A DNA stretch of 48,497 nt. It comes from a virus. Where the stretch lies: IMG/VR virus record IMGVR_UViG_3300041402_000598, positions 1 through 48,497 of that record; one strand, given 5' to 3'. Below, piece by piece: positions 29,228 to 38,489 of this stretch. The notes beneath the pieces are model-generated. The model saw only the letters and a list, made by a program, of their open reading frames with translations, was not told the DNA's origin and ran no database searches. The position numbers and the translations under genes were made by a program. The stretch's first letter is position 1, and every line of letters starts with the position of its first letter.

Positions 29228-29971
29228 TCACACGTATTCGACTCGCAGAACGAGCCACAGATGGGCGGGACAGATTTTACGGCAGAGCGCTTCGAATTCG
29301 TCCTTGCGCTCGACGGGGATAGACACGACATCGGGGAATGTCTCGCCGCCGATGTACAGATAGTACGGGTGCACCGACTCGGGACCGACGTAGCTGTACG
29401 CCACGAGCTCGGTCTCGTATGCCGCGAAGTACCCCGAGAGCGCACGGGGCTCGCCCGACTGCGCGAACGGTTCGCCCGCTCCGATTTGCCCGCCAGGGAA
29501 TGTCGTCCGGATGATGTTGGCGATCAGGATCCCGTCCGAGTCCGTGCCCCCGTACTCGGGCAACAGATAGTCACGGGGGTCGCGGGCTGCGGGGTATCCG
29601 GCAGCGTTCAGGACCCACCACTCGTGCGTGAACACAGGGAACCCTTGAGCGGTCAGCGTGTCCGTGATGTACCCTGGCGACTGTCCGCCGAGAGCCTGCC
29701 ACGTCGCGGCGAGTCGGTCGCGTCGCTCCTGTTCCGTCAGGTCACTCGAAGACGGTAGAGCCCACTGTCGTTCCCACGAAATCAGGCCGGTGCCGGTGCC
29801 GAAACTCGTCGTCGCGGGAATCAGCTCGGACCACACACCATCGGCGTTGTCCTGCGCGGCGTCCAGCGACGGGGTGATCCCTTCGATCAGCCAAGTGAAC
29901 GGCCGCTTGTAGACGAGGTTCCACTGCTTCGACTTCGGGAACAGGTGTCGCAGTGTGTCGAGAGCGGTCAT
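29228..29971 (-). CDS. Mu gp48-like (YmfQ/DUF2313) baseplate-to-fibre protein
   Basis: 247 residues. The N-terminal part shows the family pattern (TALDTLRHLFPKSKQWNLVY, LIEGITPSLDAAQDNADGVW, ATTSFGTGTGLISWERQWAL, LTEQERRDRLAATWQALGGQ). The middle, HEWWVLNAAGYPAARDPRDY, is also typical. Mu gp48 sits at the edge of the baseplate where fibres attach, and this gene lies between the J-like gene and the spike as in Mu. ATGA overlap with the upstream gene. Confidence 0.85.
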   Translation of the reverse strand: MTALDTLRHLFPKSKQWNLVYKRPFTWLIEGITPSLDAAQDNADGVWSELIPATTSFGTGTGLISWERQWALPSSSDLTEQERRDRLAATWQALGGQSPGYITDTLTAQGFPVFTHEWWVLNAAGYPAARDPRDYLLPEYGGTDSDGILIANIIRTTFPGGQIGAGEPFAQSGEPRALSGYFAAYETELVAYSYVGPESVHPYYLYIGGETFPDVVSIPVERKDEFEALCRKICPAHLWLVLRVEYV

Positions 29972-31695
29972 GTCAGAACAATCGTCGTTGTGACTTTGGC
30001 CTTTTGGCCCTCGACGAGCGACACCGTCTGAACCGACGCCGTGGCGACCGTCTCGGATTGATAGGTCACGTCGAGCTGCGCAGCCTTCAGCGGGTCATCG
30101 TCGTACGACCGGACCTCGCGGTCGCTACCTGTCGCGGCCGTGGCGATGAACGCCATCGAGTTCAGAGCCGCCCACCCGGGTACGAGCAGTATTTCCTCGA
30201 CCGAACTCTTGAGGTCGACGACTTCGACGCTATCGACGGACCACGCTCCGGGGATCCACACTGTGCTGTTCACCGTAGTCGCGCGGGCCGAGATATTGCT
30301 GGCGCCGGTCGTGAAAATCGGGGCGTCGTCGACCGATTCGCCGCGGATGGTGACCACGGAATACGGGTTCTTGGCACTCGGGCTCGTGAACGTCAGCGTT
30401 GCTGACAGGATCGTAGCTGCCGGCGGGATGTTCACGTTGACGAAACGGAAGCCCGTCGTGGTCGTGGCGTCGAAGTTTAGGACGGCGCCGGTGAGGTTCA
30501 CCGAGCCACCGACCTCTGACGCGTCGTTCGCTGACGCGGTAACAAGTGCATTGTACGACGTCTGGGACAAGACGTTGGTCTTCAATAGCACGGTTGAGAA
30601 CGTGGCATTGTTCGCCTGCGCGACGTCGAATACGACCCCGGATACCTCGGCGATCGTGATCCTATCCCGAGGTATCACCGTCAGGCCGCCGATGAACGGC
30701 TCGTACGTGGCGAATAGCGTGTCCATCGCGTCCTGTATCGCCGTGGTCGTGGTCGTCATATCCGGCGCGTCGAGCCCATGAACGTCGACCTCGAATTCCT
30801 TCCGAGTGATCGGTAGTGCAGTGAACAGCGAGTTCGCTGGGCGACGGGTCGCGCGACCCGATACGTCGAGGTTCACCGACGCTTCAACTGCGTCGAGTTG
30901 CGGCTGCGTAGGGATACCGTCGGGGCTGCCGGAACTCACCGGGTCGGCCTCACAGTACCCGTTCACTGTCCCTGGAATACCGACGTACGGGTACAAGTTG
31001 ATGATCCCGGCGGCCTCTTCGCCCCATATCTCGTAGTCCGCCAACGCGCCACCCTGCGGCGGCTTCTGGAACCGGTCGATAACCCGCTGCCTGTACTGCG
31101 GAGTCGGCTCGGCATCCTCGCCGGACGTGACGACCGATGCGACTGGGGCGTCCCGGAGCGCGTCGGCGATCGGGCTCGTGAATGACACGAGGTCGCCCAC
31201 TTCGAGGTTCCCGATCGCGCCGAGTCCGTCGCCATCCGTCTGGTCCGAGACAGCGACGATGTTGATCGTCTTCGTCGCGGCGTCACGCAGGACCGTCGCC
31301 GTCGTCAGGTAGATCACGCCGGTCGGGCTGTACACGAGCTGAGTCCCGGCGATAATCGGGTCACCCGTTTGATTCGTGACCGTCACCGTGGCTGTGAGCT
31401 CCGCTGGGACAGCAGGCACAGGGTCGCCCGCTCCAACGAGACGGCCCAACTCGATCAACGGGGTCACGGTCACGCCGTTGATCGTCGTAGGTTCGGCTGA
31501 CGCCGTCGACACGAACAGCTGCAGGTACATGAAACCGGTGTACTTATACTGGAGTACGAGTACGCCTGCGATAGCTTTGGCGAGGACTCGAACGAACGCG
31601 ACGGCGAGAATCGGAACGGGTGCACCGATCTTTGTCTCGACATCCGTGATGATCGTCGATGCGATCTGCGCGACTGATAGCGGGGTCTGTGCCAT
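29968..31695 (-). CDS. Baseplate J-like protein (Mu gp47-like) with extra beta-sandwich domain
   Basis: 575 residues. Residues about 1-350 are a standard Mu gp47/Baseplate_J wedge (MAQTPLSVAQIASTIITDVE, GVTVTPLIELG, TNQTGDPIIAGTQLVYSPTG, ITRKEFEVDVHGLDAPDMTT). An added segment, about 381-550, resembles CBM96/DNRLRE-type beta-sandwich domains of secreted proteins (FRFVNVNIPPAATILSATLT, ending GSDREVRSYDDDPLKAAQLD). After it, the sequence returns to a short C-terminus. The extra domain may display on the baseplate surface and bind glycans; that is inference. Confidence 0.8.
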   Translation of the reverse strand: MAQTPLSVAQIASTIITDVETKIGAPVPILAVAFVRVLAKAIAGVLVLQYKYTGFMYLQLFVSTASAEPTTINGVTVTPLIELGRLVGAGDPVPAVPAELTATVTVTNQTGDPIIAGTQLVYSPTGVIYLTTATVLRDAATKTINIVAVSDQTDGDGLGAIGNLEVGDLVSFTSPIADALRDAPVASVVTSGEDAEPTPQYRQRVIDRFQKPPQGGALADYEIWGEEAAGIINLYPYVGIPGTVNGYCEADPVSSGSPDGIPTQPQLDAVEASVNLDVSGRATRRPANSLFTALPITRKEFEVDVHGLDAPDMTTTTTAIQDAMDTLFATYEPFIGGLTVIPRDRITIAEVSGVVFDVAQANNATFSTVLLKTNVLSQTSYNALVTASANDASEVGGSVNLTGAVLNFDATTTTGFRFVNVNIPPAATILSATLTFTSPSAKNPYSVVTIRGESVDDAPIFTTGASNISARATTVNSTVWIPGAWSVDSVEVVDLKSSVEEILLVPGWAALNSMAFIATAATGSDREVRSYDDDPLKAAQLDVTYQSETVATASVQTVSLVEGQKAKVTTTIVLT

Positions 31696-31707
31696 GGGTG
31701 GTACTCG

Positions 31708-32190
31708 TTACGCGGCGCAAGACAATGGAGGTTCAGTCGGCCCGGCTAGCCAATTCTCCCGGTAAACAAACGTTTCGGTATCGTCGCGCGACTCGACAAT
31801 CACGGTGATGACGACACGTCGAGCTGCTTCGATAGTGGCTTCGACTAAGACACTCGTGGCGACTCCGGTGGAGATCATCCACGCGAGGTCTTGGTCCGCG
31901 GCTTTCGTGATTCGAACGAGGTTACCGCTCGACAGCGGGATACCTGCGATCAACGTGCCCGTGCGGCCGCGGATGTGGCGGTTCGTGTCTGCTTCGAGGT
32001 GATTGCCCCAGTACTGTTGCTTGCTTTCGAGTTCGCCAGTGTCGCGCTGGTTTCCGCCCATGAGCGAGATGTACACGGCGCCCGACAGCCCACCGGAGCG
32101 CTGCGGTTCGCCGCCGTTCCACATGATGTCGCCGCCGTCGGGACAGGGGCCCCACAGGGCGTCACCTTGGTATGGGTTAGTCGCGGTCAT
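31708..32190 (-). CDS. Mu gp46-like baseplate wedge protein
   Basis: 160 residues of the GP46 family, a relative of the gp25/GPW wedge proteins. Recognisable parts are NPYQGDALWGPCPDGGDIMW, the VYISLMGGN strand, and a C-terminal VEATIEAARRVVITVIVESR. It lies between gp45-like and gp47-like genes as in Mu. The start ATG is taken at 32190 by ATGA overlap with the upstream gene; the long upstream extension is rejected. Confidence 0.8.
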   Translation of the reverse strand: MTATNPYQGDALWGPCPDGGDIMWNGGEPQRSGGLSGAVYISLMGGNQRDTGELESKQQYWGNHLEADTNRHIRGRTGTLIAGIPLSSGNLVRITKAADQDLAWMISTGVATSVLVEATIEAARRVVITVIVESRDDTETFVYRENWLAGPTEPPLSCAA

Positions 32191-32723
32191 GGTCCGGGGG
32201 GTACCTGCCCGATGTACGACACGCCGAGAAGCGTTTTTAGCGCTGCACCACCGTCGTTTGGCGCAGGGCTCCAAGCTTTGATCGCGGTGTGCAACGCTGC
32301 GAAATGCGCTCCAAGGTCAATTCCCGTCTGGAATGCCACGGAAGCGCCGGAGATCGAGATCGATCCGTCTGCAGCGATCTCGACGGTGGACCCGGTCGCA
32401 CCCGTGACCGTGACTGTCCCGTCACCCTGCATGTAGACCTCGGCCACCTGCGCGCCGCTGGAGTCGCGGGCGTACAGTCGTCGCTCCCCAGGCTCGGCGG
32501 TGCGGGCCGTGGCGTCGGCGTATGCGACGGCGGCGAGCGTCTCGGTCTCCCCGTCGAGCTTGACGAGCAGCGCATCGTCGTCGGGCAACGGCGGAGAGTC
32601 TTCACCAGCGGGACCGAACACGTCAGCATCAGCGAGGTCGCCGCCTCCGAGGTCCACTTGGATCTCGGCGCCATCGTCACCGTCGGGGCGGTACTCGCTG
32701 ACTGGGCTTACGCTGCCTGGCAT
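32187..32723 (-). CDS. Mu gp45-like baseplate spike / puncturing protein
   Basis: 178 residues. The first part has an OB-like beta region (DGDDGAEIQVDLGGG). The middle shows the Mu gp45 pattern (RRLYARDSSGAQVAEVYMQG, DGTVTVTGATGSTVEIAADG), a triple-stranded spike repeat. It ends with a helical tail containing LLGVSYIGQVPPGP. It would form the membrane-piercing needle. ATG 32723 is two bases after the upstream stop. Confidence 0.8.
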   Translation of the reverse strand: MPGSVSPVSEYRPDGDDGAEIQVDLGGGDLADADVFGPAGEDSPPLPDDDALLVKLDGETETLAAVAYADATARTAEPGERRLYARDSSGAQVAEVYMQGDGTVTVTGATGSTVEIAADGSISISGASVAFQTGIDLGAHFAALHTAIKAWSPAPNDGGAALKTLLGVSYIGQVPPGP

Positions 32724-32724
32724 A

Positions 32725-33945
32725 TCACTCCCATGGTAACATGATGGGCGCGTCGCCGCCAAATGCCCCTGGCAGCATCAGGAGCAGGCTTGCGGTGTCT
32801 CCACCGTCGACCCGGCGTTCGAATCGGACCGCTCGAATCTGGAATTTGTAGGGCCGCGGGACGAACACGCTGGGTGCCGTGAGCTCGATCGTGTCGCCCG
32901 GGTTCCACGCCACGTCAGATGGGTCGTACCACGTCGGCACGTCGACCGTGTAAGTCACCGAGTTCGCCAGCAGCCGGCCCGCTGCGGCTTGCGTGGCCAC
33001 CGGCAGCTCGGATCGGGTGACATCGCGGATCGGGATGGTCACTGGTCGTACGACCCCGAGCTCTTGCGCGCGTGGATTCAAAACCGTGTACTGCCCCCCA
33101 CGTTGCCCGCGGCGGTTAGTCCTCAGACCCGTCACGTGGCTGTAGTATTTCTGCGGGTCGAACGTCGGTATTACCGACTTGATCGGCCACTGCCCCTGCT
33201 CCATGGTCGCCACCGGCGCCGCGACATCCGGTGGAGCCGCGAGCACCATGCGGCCGGTGGCGTCCGAACGGATCAAGACTTGCCGCTGTTTAGCCAGCGT
33301 CGCCAGGAACGACAGGACCTTGGTGTCACGCTCGGCCTTGACCCGCCGGAACGGGCCGCCCATGTCGCCGACTGTGACGACCTCGATCGAAAACGGTTTC
33401 GCCATCTCCTTGGCTATGTCGGCCAGCCCTACGTTACGGAACTGGATTGGGTACGAGCTCGCGGGGGCCGTACAGTCCCCGAGGGCCCCCGGCGTGCTGT
33501 ACCCCGAGATCCGGACCTGGGACTTATCGGGCGTCAGCGCTGGCACAACCGAGACCATGACCCCGCGGAACATCAGAACTCCGCGGTCTGCGACTTCGAG
33601 CGACCGGAACGTCAGTGGCTGCACGAGCTCCGTGAACGCCGCCGTCGCGGCCTGTGGCGCCACGATCTCGACGGTACTCACAGCATCGAGTTGCCGCGTG
33701 ATCGTGACCTTGGTGATGTGCCGGAACGTCACGCCGGCGATCCGCATCACGAGGTCTTCCGACTCGGTACCTGCCGCGCCCGTGTCCTCTGACGGGATGA
33801 TTACCGTCGTGCCAGGGACGAACACGAATGACGTGCCCGGGTTCGCAGACTTGATTCTCCCGGCCTGACTTGGTTCGCCGAAGTACTGCGTCGACAGCGA
33901 CTCGTAAGTGTCGCCCGCTGCAGATACGTGTGTTCTATTCGGCAT
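32725..33945 (-). CDS. Baseplate hub protein (Mu gp44-like) with N-terminal LysM-type domain
   Basis: 406 residues. Residues 1-50 look like a LysM module (THVSAAGDTYESLSTQYFGE, KSANPGTSFVFVPGTTVIIP). The remainder has the T4 gp27/Mu gp44 hub layout, including FRHITKVTITRQLDAVSTVE, DRGVLMFRGVMVSVVPALT and WYDPSDVAWNPGDTIELTAP. In Mu, the LysM part is often a separate small protein (gpX-like); here it appears fused. It overlaps the gpN-like gene by 11 bases. Confidence 0.8.
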   Translation of the reverse strand: MPNRTHVSAAGDTYESLSTQYFGEPSQAGRIKSANPGTSFVFVPGTTVIIPSEDTGAAGTESEDLVMRIAGVTFRHITKVTITRQLDAVSTVEIVAPQAATAAFTELVQPLTFRSLEVADRGVLMFRGVMVSVVPALTPDKSQVRISGYSTPGALGDCTAPASSYPIQFRNVGLADIAKEMAKPFSIEVVTVGDMGGPFRRVKAERDTKVLSFLATLAKQRQVLIRSDATGRMVLAAPPDVAAPVATMEQGQWPIKSVIPTFDPQKYYSHVTGLRTNRRGQRGGQYTVLNPRAQELGVVRPVTIPIRDVTRSELPVATQAAAGRLLANSVTYTVDVPTWYDPSDVAWNPGDTIELTAPSVFVPRPYKFQIRAVRFERRVDGGDTASLLLMLPGAFGGDAPIMLPWE

Positions 33946-35293
33946 AGTAGCGCACCGTCAGACCGATCGGGAGCTCCATAATTTGGTCACCGGTGAGGTT
34001 GTTGGTGTCGATGAATTCGTTTAGTCTGTCGATTCCCCCATAGAGCTCCGCCACGAGATCCACCGCGGTTCGCGGTGTCGTGATCTTGAAACTCTTTTCT
34101 ACGCCGAGCGTGAACGATGTAACGATAAGATACGCCATCGTCCCGGACACTGCGCTCAGCAGAACTTGTCTGGCCTCACCCGTGTCGATCGAACCTACGC
34201 CCGATGACGCTTGCCGCGTTGGATCCGGGCCGACGCTGGCTTCGAACAGCACAGCGTAGTTCAGCTCGGACCAGTCAACGACTGAATCGAAGACCGACCC
34301 GAGTTCCAGCGACGCTTCGAGGGCTTGCTGTCTGGTTCGGTAAGTCTCCCCGCTGACGGCGAGTGCGATCCCTAGGACCACAACTTCGGCGGTCATCCGG
34401 TTCGCGTGAAACGTGTTCGATGCGTCGACGATCGTACCCGGCGCGCCGGTTCCCGCGTCCACAACGCCGGTCCCGTTCACGCTGGATCCCGTACCCCCGC
34501 CCGACCCAGTGCCCGTACCCGAGATCAGAGACGTGGCGAGGTTGCCGTACGCGTCGAGTCGCGCGCGTAGCAACGCCGCGCTGCGGGCCGGGGCGTTGAT
34601 CAGCTGCCTGAATTGGAACGCCAGAGTCAACGGGCCGCCAACGAACGTTTCGAGCGTCGAGTCGATCGCCTGGCTGATCCGGCGCATCTTGCTCTGAAGT
34701 TTGCCCGTACCGTCCTGCGCCGCTCGGAGCCCAGAAGCGGCGCCATCCTTCAGCTGCTGCATGTTCTTGACGAACTGCGACTGCGCGCCGGCGTCGGCGA
34801 TATCGATCGATGCGTCAAACTGAGCTGCGCCGCCGACGTCATACGACGCGACGGCATCGTCCACGAGCTGCAACGTGTCAGCGTCGGCGTCCGGGTACAG
34901 CGCGGCGATCGTTTCCCAGAACGTGATCGTGAATGTGGTTTGGTTCGCGCCGCTCACCAGCGCATCGGACCGCGTGATATCGCCGAACGGGATGACCGTG
35001 CGTGTACCGTACATCGGGTGGTCGAGCACGCCCGGGCCGCGCTGGTCCAGCAGGCCCTCGAACTCGGTCGCTTCGAGGTCATGATTTTCCCCGCTGAAGT
35101 ACACGGTGAGCGGGTACAGTGCCCCCTTCAGACCGAGGTCCTCGACGTACGTCGAATCGACGTCGGGAGAGTCGTGCGCCGTAGTCTTCTTGCGGATCGT
35201 CTTAGAAACGTCCGCGAACTGGAACGTCTGCCGGGTCCCGTCCGGACCAGTGTACGCCGCTTCCTGTAGCCGCTCTGCCCACGCAAGCGCCAT
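33935..35293 (-). CDS. Mu gpN-like (DNA circularisation-type N-terminal domain) baseplate protein
   Basis: 452 residues. The N-terminal 130 residues match the domain named after DNA-circularisation protein N of Mu (MALAWAERLQEAAYTGPDGT, GLKGALYPLTVYFSGENHDL, GPGVLDHPMYGTRTVIPFGD). A long helical middle and a beta C-terminus follow. In Mu, gpN is a tail/hub component at the tape-measure end. The start overlaps the tape-measure stop by one base. Confidence 0.8.
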   Translation of the reverse strand: MALAWAERLQEAAYTGPDGTRQTFQFADVSKTIRKKTTAHDSPDVDSTYVEDLGLKGALYPLTVYFSGENHDLEATEFEGLLDQRGPGVLDHPMYGTRTVIPFGDITRSDALVSGANQTTFTITFWETIAALYPDADADTLQLVDDAVASYDVGGAAQFDASIDIADAGAQSQFVKNMQQLKDGAASGLRAAQDGTGKLQSKMRRISQAIDSTLETFVGGPLTLAFQFRQLINAPARSAALLRARLDAYGNLATSLISGTGTGSGGGTGSSVNGTGVVDAGTGAPGTIVDASNTFHANRMTAEVVVLGIALAVSGETYRTRQQALEASLELGSVFDSVVDWSELNYAVLFEASVGPDPTRQASSGVGSIDTGEARQVLLSAVSGTMAYLIVTSFTLGVEKSFKITTPRTAVDLVAELYGGIDRLNEFIDTNNLTGDQIMELPIGLTVRYYAE

Positions 35294-37380
35294 CAGACAC
35301 CCCCGGTTCGCGCAACAGTCACGTCGCTGGATGGAGTGGATTGATTGACGGCCTCGACGACTCCGCCGGGGTCACGGACTCGGATGTCCACCATCGTTCG
35401 CTGTAGCGTCTCGCGGATCGAGCGTTCGATCCGTTCGCTCGACGTGTCGATAGTCTGTGGCGGCGTTGAAGTGGCGACCGCCACGTCGGATTCGTTCGCG
35501 GCCTGCGCGGCTCCGAACGACGCTGGGAGTTCCAAGGACCGGACGCTCGGCGTGATCGACCCTGTGTCGGCGACCGACTGAGATACGTCGGCGCGTACAC
35601 TGAACGTCTTCTCTCCGGTGAACTCATTGACTAGGTTCTTGAATGTTTCAATAGGAGATACGATCGCGGCGACTCCGTCAGTGACAGCCTCGACGATTCC
35701 GGCCCACAGGTCTATGAAGAACGCGGACACTGGATCCCAGTTGTCCATGAGCGTCTTCGCCGCGATTCCTAGAACGACGAACGGCGCGGCGAGCAACGCA
35801 ACAGGCGCGAGCACCAGGGTAAGCGCGGCTGCGAGAGCGATGGCCCCGGCCTCGCCGTCCTCGACGCCCTGTACTAGGTCGTCGAATAGGCCAACGGAGA
35901 GGTCCTTGTAGTCCTCCATGACCTCGATCACTTCGTCCCACAGGAAAATCAGGATCCCGAGAGTGACAATCAAGAGCAGGGCTCCACCGACAACGAGTGC
36001 GAACGTCCCCGCTGTTACGGTTGCTACCGCCCCGACGATGGCCAGTGTCGTCTCCAGTACCGACAGTACTATCGACAGAGCCCACAGCGCGGCGACGAAC
36101 TTGAGCACCTTCGGCGTCAGGTCGACGATCAGGTGTAAGTTGTCTTTGATGAATCTGAGAGAGTCGACAACCGCTGCGCTGAACACTTCCTTGTTCGCGC
36201 GGGCCCAAGCGGTCATGCTCGTTACGATCTTCTCAACGTCGTCGCGGATAATGAAGAACACGCGGATGACAATCGACTCGACAGTCGACCAGAACTCTTT
36301 GATCTTGGCGGCGGCCGTGTCACGCTGGATCGCTGCAAGGCGCGCGGTAACGCCCTCTGACTTGCGCAACGTCTCTTGGAAGTCTCGGGTTTTCTTCAGG
36401 TTCTCAAGGATCGCTATTCCCGCGGCTTTCGAGTTGGCCCCGAACAAGTCGGAGAGGCGCTGAGACCGCTTGGTCTCACTGAGCTTCTTAGTCGCTTTAT
36501 CGACATCGGTCATGATGTCAAGAAAGTCACGAATGTTACCTTTACGGTCCTTGAAGGATACCCTGAGCTTCTTGAGCGCCGGTTGAGCCTTTGTGGCGCT
36601 ATCCGTGATGCGCGACATGATGCGCGCCAGGTCCTTGCCTGCTTTGGAACCTTTGAGACCCGTGCCTGCGAGTGTGGCGACGGACGCCAGAAACTGGTCG
36701 ATGTCTTGACCTGTTGACCGAAACGGGGCCGCACCGATCTTGATCGACTCGAACAACTCCTCCATGCCCACGTTGGCCATGTTAGTCGTCTGCGCCATCA
36801 GGTCCGCAGTCTTCGCGTAGTTGGCTGATTTCTTCGACAGGTCGTCGGTCATCAGGCCCAATGGACCGATCGCGTCACTGGCTAGGTCCGCGGCTGTTGC
36901 CAAGTCGACAGTGGCCACGGTTGCCAGGTCGGCGAACGTGCCGAGAGACCCCATACTGACATGTGCGCTTTCGCCGGCTTTCGCCATGAACTCAAGGGCA
37001 CCGGCAGCCTCGGTGCCACTGAACTCTGTCGCGCCAGACACGCGCAGCGCTGCGTCAGCGAGGTCGTCGAACGCCTTGGTCCCGCGCAGAATCGTGCCAC
37101 TGCTGAACTTCGAGCCTGCGTTTACGAGCGTCTGCTCGACGTCCGCTCCGGTCGATACGATTTTCGCTAGTCCCACCGCCGCGACGGTCGCTCCGACCGC
37201 GACCGCGCGACCCAGGCCCGCGGCGCCCGACTTGATCTTACCGATCCGGCCGTTGACCTTCCCGAGCGCGACTTCCATTTTCGCGGCAGCCTTACCGACG
37301 TTCGCGGACATGCGCTTCGTCGGGCTGGAGATCAGGTCGACCGCCCGGAAAATCGCATCGATGGAGAAACGTTGTGCCAC
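35293..37380 (-). CDS. Tail tape-measure protein
   Basis: 695 residues from GTG 37380, which is preferred over the earlier GTG at 37422 because it begins VAQRFSIDAIFRAVDLISSP, typical of Mu-like tape measures, directly after the chaperone stop. The N-terminal third is helical with the TP901-like core (AGESAHVSMGSLGTFADLAT, QTTNMANVGMEELFESIKIG). Long hydrophobic helices follow around 430-560 (VAALWALSIVLSVLETTLAI, VVGGALLLIVTLGILIFLW). This length would give a moderately short contractile tail. Confidence 0.85.
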   Translation of the reverse strand: MAQRFSIDAIFRAVDLISSPTKRMSANVGKAAAKMEVALGKVNGRIGKIKSGAAGLGRAVAVGATVAAVGLAKIVSTGADVEQTLVNAGSKFSSGTILRGTKAFDDLADAALRVSGATEFSGTEAAGALEFMAKAGESAHVSMGSLGTFADLATVATVDLATAADLASDAIGPLGLMTDDLSKKSANYAKTADLMAQTTNMANVGMEELFESIKIGAAPFRSTGQDIDQFLASVATLAGTGLKGSKAGKDLARIMSRITDSATKAQPALKKLRVSFKDRKGNIRDFLDIMTDVDKATKKLSETKRSQRLSDLFGANSKAAGIAILENLKKTRDFQETLRKSEGVTARLAAIQRDTAAAKIKEFWSTVESIVIRVFFIIRDDVEKIVTSMTAWARANKEVFSAAVVDSLRFIKDNLHLIVDLTPKVLKFVAALWALSIVLSVLETTLAIVGAVATVTAGTFALVVGGALLLIVTLGILIFLWDEVIEVMEDYKDLSVGLFDDLVQGVEDGEAGAIALAAALTLVLAPVALLAAPFVVLGIAAKTLMDNWDPVSAFFIDLWAGIVEAVTDGVAAIVSPIETFKNLVNEFTGEKTFSVRADVSQSVADTGSITPSVRSLELPASFGAAQAANESDVAVATSTPPQTIDTSSERIERSIRETLQRTMVDIRVRDPGGVVEAVNQSTPSSDVTVARTGGV

Positions 37381-37382
37381 GG

Positions 37383-38116
37383 TTAGCTCTGTTTCGTTGC
37401 GCGCTTCAATGAGGCGCGACACCCGTCGTAAAAGAACAGTATGTCGGCCAGCGTCATCGTATCAGGATCGGGGAGGCATCGATACTCACGGAGGACCTGT
37501 AGCCACATCTCCGTGTGCACCCCCAGCGCCGCGTGGCCGTGTGTGCGACCGTCGACAGGATGTATCCAGCGGATCGCTATCTCCGCAGTGTCTTGGGTCG
37601 CGCCGTTCGGTAGTTTCCACTGGTCGGCGCCGGCCCGAACAACCGGCGTGGCGGCTACTCCGACATGATGAAGTTGCCGAGCGTGATAGTGAACATGCTG
37701 TCGTCGCGGTTCGCCAAGTCGCCAAGGTCGCCGGCAGTACCTCCAGCGAGGCACTCCAAGAACCGGTGGAGCTTCGAAACGTTGTCGTCGTCCTGACGAG
37801 ACTTCGCGGCTTTGCTGACCGGGCTCCTGTTCGCCGCCTTGATCGCTTTGCCGTAGTGCCACGAGTCCGGGTCTAGGACCATCGTCTCGTGGTCAGTGGA
37901 CGCCGGGCGCTTCCATTTCACGGTGGCTACGCCATTGTCCCCGACGACCATCTTGCCCCGTCGAATAGCACGGAGAAGCTCATTGTAGTCTGACACCTCT
38001 GATTCGTCCTTGGACTCCAGGTCCGGTTTGAACCCCGGTTCCGCCCGCGAATCGAGCTCGATGTCACACGCTACGGCGAACCGTTGCAGTTCGCCCCACG
38101 CTGATTCAATGTCCAT
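37383..38116 (-). CDS. Tail assembly chaperone, -1 frameshift fusion product (G-T type)
   Basis: A second frame, -1 relative to the gene at 37655, is open from above 37862 to TAA at 37383. It encodes a conserved-looking tail (QWKLPNGATQDTAEIAIRWI, LRVLREYRCLPDPDTM-like region) with no usable start codon between 37862 and the stop, exactly what is expected of the downstream part of a lambda G/T or Mu 41-type chaperone. The slip must occur between 37862 and 37655. I do not see a canonical X-XXY-YYZ heptamer there, so the site is unknown. Confidence 0.6.
37655..38116 (-). CDS. Tail assembly chaperone, short form (G type)
   Basis: 153 residues between tube and tape-measure genes, the universal place for the tail chaperone pair. 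It starts with helices (MDIESAWGELQRFAVACDIE, SDYNELLRAIRRGKM), carries a small beta patch (GVATVKWKRPA) and ends with LANRDDSMFTITLGNFIMSE. The short form would outnumber the frameshifted long form and guide tube polymerisation on the tape measure. Confidence 0.7.
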   Translation of the reverse strand: MDIESAWGELQRFAVACDIELDSRAEPGFKPDLESKDESEVSDYNELLRAIRRGKMVVGDNGVATVKWKRPASTDHETMVLDPDSWHYGKAIKAANRSPVSKAAKSRQDDDNVSKLHRFLECLAGGTAGDLGDLANRDDSMFTITLGNFIMSE

Positions 38117-38488
38117 TCAACTCATGTCTCCCGGTCCGGCCAGTTCCAACGTGACGGTGGACGACGCGGTCGATCCTGTGAACTCGCCTTGTATGTTCCC
38201 CGTGGCTCGCAGAACAGTACCATCCGCGAGCGTCAGGCCAATCGGGAAGTCGGGGCCGTTGGCCTTGGATTTCAATAGCTGCATGTCGCCGGCGGACCAG
38301 TCGATAGTGACCTCGACACCCGTGACTTTCCACGGCATCCGGGTTTTTTTGACGCGACCGGTACCGTCTCCGTTGGACAGTGCTTCGTTTGAGAATCCGC
38401 CCAAGAAAATTGATAAGTCTGCGTCAGAGCTGGCCGAGAACGGCGTACCCCCGAGGTCGATTGCTTCAATTGATCCGCCTGTTGCCAT
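38117..38488 (-). CDS. Tail tube protein (Mu gpM-like)
   Basis: 123 residues, the right size for a contractile-tail tube subunit. Beta-rich with KKTRMPWKVTGVEVTIDWSA, LADGTVLRATGNIQGEFTGS and a C-terminal TVTLELAGPGDMS. It is next to the sheath as in Mu and P2. Confidence 0.8.
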   Translation of the reverse strand: MATGGSIEAIDLGGTPFSASSDADLSIFLGGFSNEALSNGDGTGRVKKTRMPWKVTGVEVTIDWSAGDMQLLKSKANGPDFPIGLTLADGTVLRATGNIQGEFTGSTASSTVTLELAGPGDMS

Positions 38489-38489
38489 A

